The notes: generated by a model not told the origin, from the letters alone. DNA of 64,000 nucleotides from Pseudomonas sp. LFM046 (GCF_000949385.2 NZ_JYKO02000001.1:2892488-2956487), one strand, 5' to 3'; numbered from the stretch's first letter, positions 26,031-33,451 are shown. Numbers and translations: made by a program.

Positions 26031-26525
26031 CTGGTCACGCAGGAAGTCGAGTTCGAGCGGCAATACACCACGCGACTGGTTGTAGGTTCGGATGAGGTTG
26101 TTCAGCAGTGGCTGGCGGCGAATCTTCCGCTCAGTCAGCAGTTCGAAGTCAGCGCCTCGGGTCTTGAGGAGCTGCTTGGCTGCCCGGTAGAGGGCAAGGT
26201 ACTTCGGTTTCTGGTAGACGTTGTCCGGCTTGACTTCCACAAAGCGAATTGGCCGATCAGCGTACTGCACGACGAAATCCGGTACGTAGGTACGAGCCTT
26301 GCCCTCTACCACTAGGTGCAGCCGTTCGGGCTGTTCACGGTAGGCAATGACATTGCGATCCTGCTCCCAATGGAAACAGGCGTCTGCTTCTAGGCGCGTC
26401 TCGCAGATGATCAGCGAGCCATTTTTTCGGGAAGGGAAAACAGTTGTTTGTTTTCCGTACTTGCTGCGGCCAATGGATCTTTCGGGCGGAAGAGTGCCTC
26501 CGCTGGAACTGCGGATTTTTTTCAT
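26001..26525 (-). CDS. tnsA: TnsA-like endonuclease, element 2, C-terminus deleted
   Basis: This 174-residue ORF has the TnsA catalytic residues in ICETRLEADACF (Glu), RTYVPDFVV (Asp) and RFVEVKPDNV (ExK). It loses homology to the element 1 TnsA after PLELDFLRDQL, about 50 residues before the usual end, and finishes in tnsB sequence read out of frame. The C-terminal domain of TnsA contacts TnsC and DNA in Tn7, so the product is probably defective. Comparison with element 1 suggests that about 450 bp was lost across the tnsA/tnsB join. Confidence 0.85.
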   Translation of the reverse strand: MKKIRSSSGGTLPPERSIGRSKYGKQTTVFPSRKNGSLIICETRLEADACFHWEQDRNVIAYREQPERLHLVVEGKARTYVPDFVVQYADRPIRFVEVKPDNVYQKPKYLALYRAAKQLLKTRGADFELLTERKIRRQPLLNNLIRTYNQSRGVLPLELDFLRDQLAAPQANPQ

Positions 26526-27279
26526 GATGTGTGCTCTATCAGTAATGAGAATCAGGCTGGTAGTTAGTCACCAGCTTGTCAAACGGCTATCAGATAGAGG
26601 GTCGTAACATCATGAAAAGTGTCATATTCAGAATGTTTCCTATATTGACGACTTTGTAAAAGTCGCAACTCCATCAATGATTTGGAGTATTAGTTTTTTG
26701 GGTTTTTTTAAATTTATATGCGAAAAGGAAAATTTTGTCGGCCTGACGAATGGCTAGCCAGGATTCCTAATGGAGTCCGCAAAATTTATCGTCGCAGTAA
26801 ATTTTTCGCCGAATAGGCAATAGTCAGCAATGAGCTGAGCGGCCGCTGATCAGCAGCTGAGGGAGGGTAATAAGCGGTGCGGAGCAGGGAAGACTTTCGT
26901 CATGTTTTGAGATTTTTTGGCGCAAGAGAAAGATGCTGCCCAATGATAACGAGGCTTGTTGAGAAAGTCAATAGGAAGTTGTGCTTCGGAGCAGGCCGCC
27001 TTATTGCCAGAGTTTCGCCAAGGATTGTCTGTGCACCCGTAAGATGCCCGGAATAGATGGGTTTCTTGGCTGTGATGTGCTGCCCAAGGTAGCCAGCGGT
27101 GTCTGCGGCACCCCAATCATGTGACGGTTGCCTGGGAGGGCATGAACCTCGGTAACTGGTAATCGTGCATCGCTCTGTAGAGTAAAAACTGAACAGGGCT
27201 GACGAAGTTGACAGGCAACTTCCACGTACTAGCTTTTTCTAAAGCTCACCAAGGGCAATCTCTTTCCGGGTAAATCAGC
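26526..27279. other. Non-coding AT-rich region upstream of tnsA2 (expected right end of element 2)
   Basis: No convincing gene is seen. From about 26600 to 26820 the sequence is very AT-rich, with an imperfect hairpin GACTTT...AAAGTC at about 26649-26665 and three related repeats at 26729-26812. It returns to GC-rich sequence after 26830. By Tn7 architecture the tnsA promoter and right transposon end should be here. Confidence 0.45.
26729..26812. repeat. Three AAATTT-TCG repeats, candidate TnsB-binding sites
   Basis: Three related 15-mers occur in direct orientation: AAAATTTTGTCGGCC (26729-26743), AAAATTTATCGTCGC (26781-26795) and TAAATTTTTCGCCGA (26798-26812). Tn7-like ends carry several such TnsB-binding repeats, and this stretch lies just outside tnsA2 where the right end is expected. 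No flanking ACA terminus or target duplication was found by eye. Confidence 0.45.
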
Positions 27280-27606
27280 ATGTTGATGCCGCGTCAAAAT
27301 ATTGTCCTTCTTCTCTTCTGCTCCGATATTCGGAAGTTGACGATTCGGGATCCGGATATTTTGCTGGTCCAGCCCCATGATCTCCCCGATTTCCCCGAGC
27401 GCGGGGTCGAGCTGATCTCGTTCAGATACAGGCGTGAAACGGTGCAGCTAAGTTTGCAGTTAACTCTGTTGTTGGGGACGTATGTCAGGATCTATCCCAT
27501 TGGTGACTGTACCAAGGGTAAGCTCAAGAGGAAGTTAGCGTCAGCGCAAGGGCTGTATCGAGTCCTGACTCTTTGGCACCTTGACCAGAACTCCACCCGT
27601 CATTGA
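27280..27606 (+). CDS. Hypothetical protein, 108 aa
   Basis: This ORF begins MLMPRQNIVLLLFCSDIRKL and includes FPERGVELISFRYRRETVQL and KGKLKRKLASAQGLYRVL. No family is recognised and there is no strong ribosome site. The large palindrome begins nine bases after its stop. It may be a small regulatory or cargo protein, or a chance ORF. Confidence 0.35.
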   Translation: MLMPRQNIVLLLFCSDIRKLTIRDPDILLVQPHDLPDFPERGVELISFRYRRETVQLSLQLTLLLGTYVRIYPIGDCTKGKLKRKLASAQGLYRVLTLWHLDQNSTRH

Positions 27607-27614
27607 ATAGCTAG

Positions 27615-27675
27615 GATCGTAAACCTGGTCTCATCGTAAACCTGCCAAGTTTACGATGAGACCAGGTTTACGATC
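27615..27675. repeat. Perfect 27-bp inverted repeat with internal direct repeats
   Basis: Arms 27615-27641 and 27649-27675 are exact reverse complements separated by seven bases (CTGCCAA). Each arm itself contains two copies of ATCGTAAAC spaced 17 bp apart, so the site holds four copies of a GTTTACGAT half-site, two in each direction. No T-run follows, so it is not a standard terminator. It lies directly upstream of a short ORF with a good ribosome site, and fits an operator, a partition-like site or a recombination site. Confidence 0.75.
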
Positions 27676-27692
27676 TGAAAAGAGGTGAGCCA

Positions 27693-27962
27693 ATGGAGGA
27701 GAAGGATTGGAGCCAACAGATTGAGGCGTTGGACCTCGACCTTGGACCTGATTTTGCCGGCTGGCAACGCTTCGCCAACCAGACGGTATTCCCTTCGGGC
27801 TCATCTGATCAGGGCGTTTTTGCTGACTGCCTCGCGACTGCCCACGGCCGCAGCTATGGGCAATCAGTGAGAGCCGCTAGGGCTCAGGCAAGTCTCAATC
27901 AGCTCTGCGGTATCCAGCAATCGCTCGCGCAGGGCGGGAAGCCAGACGACTGCCACGGATGA
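27693..27962 (+). CDS. Hypothetical short protein downstream of the palindrome, possibly truncated
   Basis: The ORF starts MEEKDWSQQIEALDLDLGPDFAGW behind a good GAGGTGA ribosome site, 18 bp after the palindrome. It looks natural up to about residue 60 (SVRAARAQASL). Its last third overlaps the opposite-strand regulator gene, so the true 3' part may have been replaced. No family is recognised. Confidence 0.4.
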   Translation: MEEKDWSQQIEALDLDLGPDFAGWQRFANQTVFPSGSSDQGVFADCLATAHGRSYGQSVRAARAQASLNQLCGIQQSLAQGGKPDDCHG

Positions 27963-28217
27963 GTTTCGTTGGGCCAATTCGAGTACCGCCTGGAGGGCGT
28001 GGTCGGAATGCCGAATCAGTTCAAGCAAGTGAAGGCCGCTAGGGCCATGACTGCCCGCGAGCCAATGCTTGGCGGTGCGTTCACTGGCATCGGTCCAGTG
28101 GCGCAGCGTCTTGATCGCACGATGTGATGTGCCCAACTCGGTGCGTAAGGCAGCGGCCAGGGCGCTGGCATAGGTTTCTGCGCTGATTGGAAATGGATTG
28201 CCCATTTTCGCGATCAT
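27864..28217 (-). CDS. Small helix-turn-helix-like regulator next to the recombinase
   Basis: The likely start is MIAKMGNPFPISAETYASAL (117 residues), behind AGAGGGGAAACGG. The segment RAIKTLRHWTDASERTAKHWLAGSHGPSG looks like a helix-turn-helix in which the second helix contacts DNA, as in short proteins encoded beside phage and transposon recombinases. It diverges from the serine recombinase gene across a 122-bp gap and may control it. Assignment is by pattern only. Confidence 0.55.
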   Translation of the reverse strand: MIAKMGNPFPISAETYASALAAALRTELGTSHRAIKTLRHWTDASERTAKHWLAGSHGPSGLHLLELIRHSDHALQAVLELAQRNSSVAVVWLPALRERLLDTAELIETCLSPSGSH

Positions 28218-28339
28218 TTTTCCGTTTCCCCTCTCTAGATTCGTTAGTGGTGCATCCGTCAAAGACCGGTAGACGGGGCGCGGCCTACGGCTCGGCATGG
28301 GTGTAGACCCAAAGCCGCTAAGGGGGCATCGATCTGAAA

Positions 28340-29095
28340 ATGAGACGAACGAATCTATCCACGGCAGAGGGCAGCAATAGGGCTGCGGCCTATGTCCGTA
28401 TGTCAACGGAGCATCAGCAGTACTCGACGGAGAATCAGTTGGACGCCATTCGCGTCTACGCAGCGGCGCATGAGTTGGACATCGTCCGGGTGTACACCGA
28501 TGCGGGGAAAAGTGGCTTGAGCCTGGACGGTCGAGACGCTCTTCAACATCTGCTTCGGGACGTTGACGCGGGCCAGTCCGACTTCTCTGTGGTCCTGGTC
28601 TATGACGTGAGTCGCTGGGGGCGCTTTCAGGATCCTGATGTGAGCGCCAGCTACGAAGTCCGCTGTCGGCAGGCTGGGGTTCGGGTCGAGTATTGTGCCG
28701 AACAGTTCGTCAACGATGGCTCACCCGTTTCCAGCATCATCAAAAGCGTTAAGCGCATGATGGCAGGTGAGTACAGCCGTGAGCTATCCGTCAAGGTATT
28801 TGCGGGGCAGTCGCACCTGATCGAGTTGGGCTACCGACAGGGCGGGCCCGCCGGATATGGTCTGCGACGCCAGCTGATCGATCAGACCGGGCAGCCCAAA
28901 ACGCTCCTGAGTCGTGGTGAGCACAAGAGCCTTCAGACGGATCGGGTGATTCTCACGCCTGGGCCGGAACACGAACGGCAGGTGATTCAGGGCATTTATC
29001 AGGCCTTTGTCAAAGAAGGCCGCAGCGAAGCCGACATTGCAGAGCAGCTGAATCGGCGTGGACTTCGCACCGACTGGGAGCGACCCTGGACACGA
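28340..29095 (+). pseudogene. Serine recombinase, C-terminally truncated
   Basis: The N-terminal catalytic domain is intact (AAYVRMSTEHQQYSTENQ with the nucleophile Ser, and LVYDVSRWGRFQD). The start of the Recombinase domain follows (SVKVFAGQSHLIELGYRQGG...YGLRR). The sequence breaks at about LRTDWERPWTR, where the next conserved part should continue for well over 100 residues. From there the DNA is a different gene, and the frame runs on as unrelated residues to 29308. A deletion joined it to the GmrSD-like fragment. Confidence 0.75.
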
Positions 29096-29822
29096 AGCGT
29101 ACAAACGCTACGAAAAGCAGGTCGAGGAAGGCTTTATCAAGGCCGCCAAATTTCTCCACACCCTGCACATCTACCGCATCTTCGATCTTCCATACCAATC
29201 TCAGATCGTGCCCCTGGCGGCGATTCTGGCCGACATTGGAGACGCCTGGGAGCACGAGTCCAATCGCGCCAAGCTGATGCAGTGGTATTGGAACGGGGTA
29301 TTCGGTGAGCTGTATGGTTCGGCCGTCGACACACGCATCGCCCGAGACTTCATGGAGGTCCCGGCGTGGCTAAAGGGCGGACCGGAACCCTCGACCGTCA
29401 GCGACACCATTTTCCGCGCAGATCGACTCAAGAGCATGCGCATGCGCCTTTCGGCCGCCTACAAGGGGGTCAACGCCCTGCTTATGAAGGAAGGCGCCCA
29501 GGACTTCCGCTCGGGCCAGAAATTTGATCATACGATCTTCTTCGGTGAGTCCGTCGACATTCATCACATCTTCCCGCAGGAGTGGTTGGAGCAAGACCTC
29601 CCTTGCAAGCGAATAAACAAGCGATTCCCCAACGGCAAAGAAGTGGATGTCCGCGTCAGAGAGACCCCGTTCGGCGAGATCCAGTGGTTCATTGGGGTGT
29701 ATGACCGGGACGGCAGCATCCTTATTGAGCAATACAACGGTGACGTGAGTGCAAGGAGCCTCGATGCGGCTCTTGCCGCTGCATTCGCCAGGGCCTGTGG
29801 TTTTGCCGGCGTCGAGGACTAG
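29095..29822 (+). pseudogene. GmrSD/DUF262-like endonuclease, C-terminal fragment with HNH motif
   Basis: The fragment reads EEGFIKAAKFLHTLHIYRIFDLPYQ and onward to a clear HNH-type core SVDIHHIFPQEWLEQ near its end, as in DUF262/DUF1524 type IV-like restriction enzymes that cut modified DNA. The whole N-terminal DUF262 (GmrS-like) half is missing. The open frame can start at 29058 inside the recombinase, so a short chimaera could be made, but it would be inactive. Confidence 0.7.
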
Positions 29823-29864
29823 CTAGCCAATCTGCAGCGCTATGCCTGTGCCCCGCTGCATACT

Positions 29865-29882
29865 GTAGTGGCGCTATGGCAT
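29865..29882 (+). repeat. Leader repeat copy 1 upstream of a small ORF
   Basis: GTAGTGGCGCTATGGCAT occurs here and again at 48828-48845, each time 71-72 bp before the start codon of a small ORF. In both places it is followed by GCGTGG and TAGGTTCT. It may be a shared promoter or leader element. Confidence 0.6.
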
Positions 29883-29935
29883 GAGCGTGGGGTAGGTTCT
29901 AGAGCTCGGCATTGGGCCGGTGAAGGAAGAGTTGA

Positions 29936-30214
29936 ATGGCCGTCCGTATGTATAAAGTCCTGGAAGAGCATCTCTTCGAGGTGGAAGGGCTCGATTTCAT
30001 GGTTAAAGGAAGAATCTCTCATTCAGATCAGCTTCCACCAGAGGTCGGCGGCTACTACTGGGAGATCAGCCATTTTTACAAACCAACTGAAGGAGCCACC
30101 GGCCCCTATTACCCCTCGGTGCGGAACGGGAAAATACTCGAAGCCGCTAGGCAAGGGCTCTTCTTCTACGCGAAGTCGTTCCGAAACATTGGAGTGGTTG
30201 CAGCGAAGTACTGA
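29936..30214 (+). CDS. Hypothetical protein, 92 aa
   Basis: This small soluble protein (MAVRMYKVLEEHLFEVEG...SARQGLFFYAKS-like C-terminal part) is rich in Tyr, Phe and Gly. It starts behind AAGGAAGAG. No family is recognised. It is preceded by the leader repeat also found at 48828, which supports it as a real, transcribed gene. Confidence 0.5.
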   Translation: MAVRMYKVLEEHLFEVEGLDFMVKGRISHSDQLPPEVGGYYWEISHFYKPTEGATGPYYPSVRNGKILEAARQGLFFYAKSFRNIGVVAAKY

Positions 30215-30569
30215 TGGGACGAGTTGCTCACACCACCCTGGCAATGCGATGACTGCGCCAGCAATGACTCGACCTTTGCTTTGTGGAAGGATGCCGCCTA
30301 CGTACCCATCTCTTGCCGACTAATGCGATGAGCAGAGAGTGGAGGTAGCGTATGCAGAGTCCTTTCGATGAGAGGCCATCCTAGCCAACGCGTGAACACT
30401 AGAGTTCCTTTGACGATGGAGCCAAGCCAGAGCACCCCGGGCCCAGGTAGTTCGATACTTCCTTATCGTGAGCCACTCTGCGGAGGGCGACTTTTCCGTG
30501 CTGACTTTGCACGAAGGAACGGAATGGTCTATGGCCTTATGGCCATTGTTGCCGTTGGGACTGACCTGC
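30215..30569. other. Spacer without a convincing gene
   Basis: Only short ORFs without good ribosome sites are present between the small ORF and the end of the TetR gene. Confidence 0.35.
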
Positions 30570-31280
30570 TCACCCATACACGCCAAACAGGGTCAGTCCT
30601 GACATGACTTCTTCCACAAGTCCATTCAGCATTGCGGCCACCAGCAGGCCCCCGCCGCTTATGGATACGGACGTGATTTTCGACACCGTCCGGCGTGGCG
30701 GAGCGCAACTGGCGATGATTGAGGTAAGGCTGTTAACTGCATGATCCTGGTGAATATGGCCCCGAACCATTTCGTGAAAAATGGCTTCTGCCGCACCTCG
30801 GATGCTCATACAACGCAAATGTAACTCCTCGCGTGTAAGCCCCGAATAAGGCGCCAAGGCATTCACGCAAATCTCGGAATAATGGTACGTCAGCTGTTGT
30901 CGAATGACGTCTAGTTCTTCACTGCCGAGCAGCGCCGCAGAAAGTGCGTGCCACTCCCTTCCACCATCATCAATGCTACTCATGTAGGCTTCACTGATTG
31001 CGCGCGCAATGCCTTCCAGACTGGGTGCTGCATGCGACAGCTTGGTCAGTAGACGCTCCACTTGCAGCGGTTCGAGTTGCTGGAAGAGCGCAGTGATGAG
31101 CCCCGTGCGTGTTTTGAAATGTCGGTAGGCAAGTGCGTGCGTGACGCCGGCCTTGTGGGCTAACGCGCACAAGGTCAGTCCCTCAGTGCCGTGTTCGCTC
31201 ACCATTGCGAAAGCTGTTTCAAGTAACTGCTTCTTTCGCCGCCCCTTCGTCAGGCGTACCGCAGCGTAGGCACTCATCAT
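30570..31280 (-). CDS. TetR/AcrR-family transcriptional regulator
   Basis: This protein of about 236 residues starts at MMSAYAAVRLTKGRRKKQLLETAF. Its N-terminal TetR helix-turn-helix is LCALAHKAGVTHALAYRHFKTRTGLITALFQQLE. The variable C-terminal ligand domain has no close match that can be recognised. It is the last gene of a leftward group behind the MerT-like and GDCCVxC genes. Its start overlaps an upstream frame as ATGA, although that upstream frame is uncertain. Confidence 0.85.
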   Translation of the reverse strand: MMSAYAAVRLTKGRRKKQLLETAFAMVSEHGTEGLTLCALAHKAGVTHALAYRHFKTRTGLITALFQQLEPLQVERLLTKLSHAAPSLEGIARAISEAYMSSIDDGGREWHALSAALLGSEELDVIRQQLTYHYSEICVNALAPYSGLTREELHLRCMSIRGAAEAIFHEMVRGHIHQDHAVNSLTSIIASCAPPRRTVSKITSVSISGGGLLVAAMLNGLVEEVMSGLTLFGVYG

Positions 31281-31392
31281 TGGAACCAACCATTGGCAAA
31301 CGCGGTTCTTTTAATATTCCAAACAGCGTAGAGATGCTCGGCGGACTTGCACGACCGGCCACGTTGCCAGGTCGACGAAAGTTGACCGTTCG

Positions 31393-31530
31393 CTAAATCA
31401 GGCAGGATGGCCGGAATCGTTGCACGGTGAGGCCCTTGACGGTCAACGCGGAGTGCTTGCGCTCCACCGTGGCCGCGCCAAACAGATTTGAGAACAGTCT
31501 CCAGGCATGGGCTGGTGTTTCGCGATTCAT
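31393..31530 (-). CDS. Small hypothetical ORF, 45 aa
   Basis: The frame reads MNRETPAHAWRLFSNLFGAA and ends VQRFRPSCLI. Its composition is more protein-like than the overlapping 31277-31645 frame, which starts at an excellent GGAGGT ribosome site but becomes Arg/Ser-rich. If one C is removed from the C6 run near 31594, the GGAGGT-initiated frame ends as ATGA on this ORF, suggesting a coupled pair with one frameshift. The function is unknown. Confidence 0.3.
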   Translation of the reverse strand: MNRETPAHAWRLFSNLFGAATVERKHSALTVKGLTVQRFRPSCLI

Positions 31531-31712
31531 GGTCTCTTGCTTGAAGGCTCAGCCTGCTGGCTCGAATGCACGGGCAGCGTGCCGTGCTTTTGGGGGGCGC
31601 TACCCATTTGGTGTGGGCGATTTGGGTTGTCCACTCGCTTTCCATGGTTACCTCCGTTTCTGGATGCGTTCTGGTGTAACGCTTGCCGGTTTGACAGTGG
31701 ATGCCATTCGGC

Positions 31713-31916
31713 TCAATACCGTTGCTGCTGGCGCGGCGGACATTTCTCGGACCCATAGGAGCAAAAGACGCAGCAATCGCCCGGCTTGGGCCGCAGGAGG
31801 GCTTTGCACTGGCTGCATTCATGGAAGTACACGCAGGCGTCGGTGGGCATCGTCACCCGCATAGTGAAGCCACAGGTCGGGCACTTGAGGACTGATTCGA
31901 GCCTAATGTCAGGCAT
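31713..31916 (-). CDS. GDCCVxC-domain small metal-binding protein
   Basis: This 67-residue Cys-rich protein has CPTCGF near the start, MPTDACVYFHECSQC in the middle and the signature GDCCVFCSYGSEKCPP at the end. Proteins with this GDCCVxC signature are small thiol or metal-binding proteins found beside MerT-like transporters, and some relatives use selenocysteine. Here the signature position is Cys. It lies 39 bp after the MerT-like gene, so it probably handles a soft metal in the same small operon. Confidence 0.82.
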   Translation of the reverse strand: MPDIRLESVLKCPTCGFTMRVTMPTDACVYFHECSQCKALLRPKPGDCCVFCSYGSEKCPPRQQQRY

Positions 31917-31955
31917 CGCGACCTCCCTCGCTGCTAACGGAAAGATTTTCCATAC

Positions 31956-32303
31956 TTAGCGTAGCAACGGCGCGAACCAAGGCGCCGCGAGCAAGACCAG
32001 TAGAAGGGTTGTCGTCCACCAAAACCACTGGCGCTGCCGTACCAGTGCCCGGCGCTGCACCGCTGACCCGTTTACAACACAGGGCGGTACCAGATAGAGG
32101 CGAGTGAGCGCTAGCCCGAGGCAGAGCAAGGTCAACCCGGCCAGCGCGGGGCGATAGGGCGAGACCTTGGATAAGGCCAGCACCCAAGCGCTACTACCCC
32201 TCCCCAGCGCTATGAGTACTGCGGGGATGTAGCAGCACGCCGAAGCACCGACCCCGGCCAGCAGGCCGGCCAACAACGCGCGAGTCACCGTGATGACGGC
32301 CAT
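31956..32303 (-). CDS. merT: MerT-like mercuric (soft-metal) membrane transporter
   Basis: This 115-residue inner-membrane protein has three hydrophobic helices. Cys23-Cys24 lies in the first (GASACCYIPAVLIALG), followed by the MerT-type SSAWVLALSKVSPYRP. MerT normally has a second Cys pair in the loop between helices 2 and 3. Only one (Cys75) is visible here, so it is a divergent family member. It faces merR across a palindromic operator. No merP or merA follows, so it is not a complete mercury-resistance operon. Confidence 0.8.
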   Translation of the reverse strand: MAVITVTRALLAGLLAGVGASACCYIPAVLIALGRGSSAWVLALSKVSPYRPALAGLTLLCLGLALTRLYLVPPCVVNGSAVQRRALVRQRQWFWWTTTLLLVLLAAPWFAPLLR

Positions 32304-32336
32304 GGCGAATGTCTGGCGATTACGTATCGACGATCT

Positions 32337-32368
32337 AGTCTAAATCCTGTACCTAGGTACGGATTCAA
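32337..32368 (-). promoter_or_regulatory. MerR-type promoter/operator for the merT-like operon
   Basis: The 12-bp palindrome GTACCTAGGTAC (32349-32360) lies between a -35-like TTGAAT and a -10-like TAGACT on the minus strand. The spacer is about 20 bp, the overlong spacing that MerR regulators correct by twisting DNA. It is centred between the divergent merR and merT-like genes. Confidence 0.75.
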
Positions 32369-32377
32369 GAGGCTGCT

Positions 32378-32776
32378 ATGACCGAACAACTCAGTATTGG
32401 TGGGCTGGCTGCGTTGGCTGGCATTGGGGTTGAGACAGTCCGCTACTACCAGCGTCAGGGTCTACTAGAGCAGCCAAGCAAGGCAGCGGGTGGGCAGCGA
32501 CGTTATGCGCCCGACCAGGTCAAGCGGCTGCGCTTCATCAAGCGAGCCCAGTCACTGGGGTTCACCTTGGCAGAGATCAGCGGTCTCCTCCAGTTGGCCG
32601 ATGGCCATTGTTGTGCGGAGGTTCGGTCACTGGCCATCCACAAGGTACAACTGATCGAAACGAAGCTGACCGCGCTCTTAGCAATGCATCAAGCGCTGAA
32701 TGGGTTGATACACAAGTGTGACGCGAACTCAGATACCATGAGTTGCCCGATCATCGACCTGCTCAACCGGAATTGA
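32378..32776 (+). CDS. merR: MerR-family Hg(II)-type regulator
   Basis: This 132-residue protein has the MerR winged helix (IGGLAALAGIGVETVRYYQRQGLL), the long dimerisation helix and three cysteines: Cys79, Cys114 and Cys123. Their spacing (35 and 9) equals that of the Hg-binding Cys82, Cys117 and Cys126 of Tn501 MerR, so it should sense Hg(II). It diverges from the merT-like gene and binds the dyad between them. Confidence 0.9.
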   Translation: MTEQLSIGGLAALAGIGVETVRYYQRQGLLEQPSKAAGGQRRYAPDQVKRLRFIKRAQSLGFTLAEISGLLQLADGHCCAEVRSLAIHKVQLIETKLTALLAMHQALNGLIHKCDANSDTMSCPIIDLLNRN

Positions 32777-33059
32777 TCGCGAGCGGCCGGCAAGGTCGCC
32801 AGAACTCCCGAGGAAACCCCGCAGGCCTCCGGATTTCCTGGGGAACCGACCGCCTCTCAGGCCCCACCATGACCGTAGTCGACATCACGGTCAGCCCCAT
32901 CATCGGCGCCACGGCCCACACGAAAAGCTTTGCCCACATCATGCCCCGGGCCGTCATCTGCAGCATGCCCGGCATCATGCGGTGCGCCGGCCTCATGGCT
33001 AGCACCTTGATCGTCGCCGTCCTGCGCCCCGCGCTATTCCCACCGTGTCCTGAACCGCG
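32777..33059. other. Stretch without a well-supported gene
   Basis: A Met-rich leftward ORF (33125 to 32763, with GMMWAKLFVWAVAPMMGL) is open but has no ribosome site and an odd composition. It may be a remnant. Confidence 0.3.
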
Positions 33060-33254
33060 GTGCCCCCGTACTTTCCGGAGCCGGAGAGCCTGACGTGCTT
33101 CAGCTGTTGCGAGCCGATTGATCACGCGGCAGTTCGTTTTGATGGGTATGACGCGCCAGGCCTTGGGCGATCACTGTATCTCCACCGCGTCTGCGCCTCG
33201 GAAATGGGCCAACGCCTCATCTGTGATGGCTCGCCGAACCGCAAGGTGAAATGA
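33060..33254 (+). CDS. Small protein with Cys motif, 64 aa
   Basis: The ORF starts at GTG and reads PPYFPEPESLTCFSCCEPIDH, with a CFSCC motif and a later Cys-containing helix ASEMGQRLICDG. It resembles a small zinc-binding domain. No family is recognised. Confidence 0.4.
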   Translation: MPPYFPEPESLTCFSCCEPIDHAAVRFDGYDAPGLGRSLYLHRVCASEMGQRLICDGSPNRKVK

Positions 33255-33451
33255 TCTTCGCGCTGCCATCAGCTGCAATTCGGCCCCCGATAGAGGGGGG
33301 TATCTTTGCCCACCCTCTCAGGGGGCAACTGCGCTTCCGGCAGGTTAAACCGCTGTCGGGAGCGCTTTCATGTTGGGCGGCACCATCCAGTGTGTTGCCT
33401 GCGCGGGTCGAGCCAGGTCTACCACCGCGCGTGTATCGCTCTGCCTAAAGG

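Noticed and set aside
5254-26525. CRISPR-associated transposon (CAST) considered
   Set aside because: No repeat-spacer array or cas gene is present, and the TniQ proteins are long TnsD-like types.
27615-27675. Palindrome considered as a transcription terminator
   Set aside because: No T-run follows on either strand, and the arms contain repeated half-sites, which fits a protein-binding site better.
14931-28277. Similar motif GGTGCATCC...GGTAGACG at 14931 and 28250 considered as attachment sites
   Set aside because: The match is interrupted by an insertion of about 10 bp and is too short to claim an att pair without alignment to an empty site.
31277-31822. Long leftward ORF (181 codons) spanning the area before the TetR gene
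   Set aside because: Its first 60 codons run antisense to or between other genes and its composition is Arg/Ser/Pro-rich. Only the ribosome site at 31645 is convincing, and the frame after it looks shifted.
32763-33125. Met-rich leftward ORF near merR
   Set aside because: It overlaps the 3' end of merR, lacks a ribosome site, and its hydrophobic part is too short to call a membrane protein with confidence.
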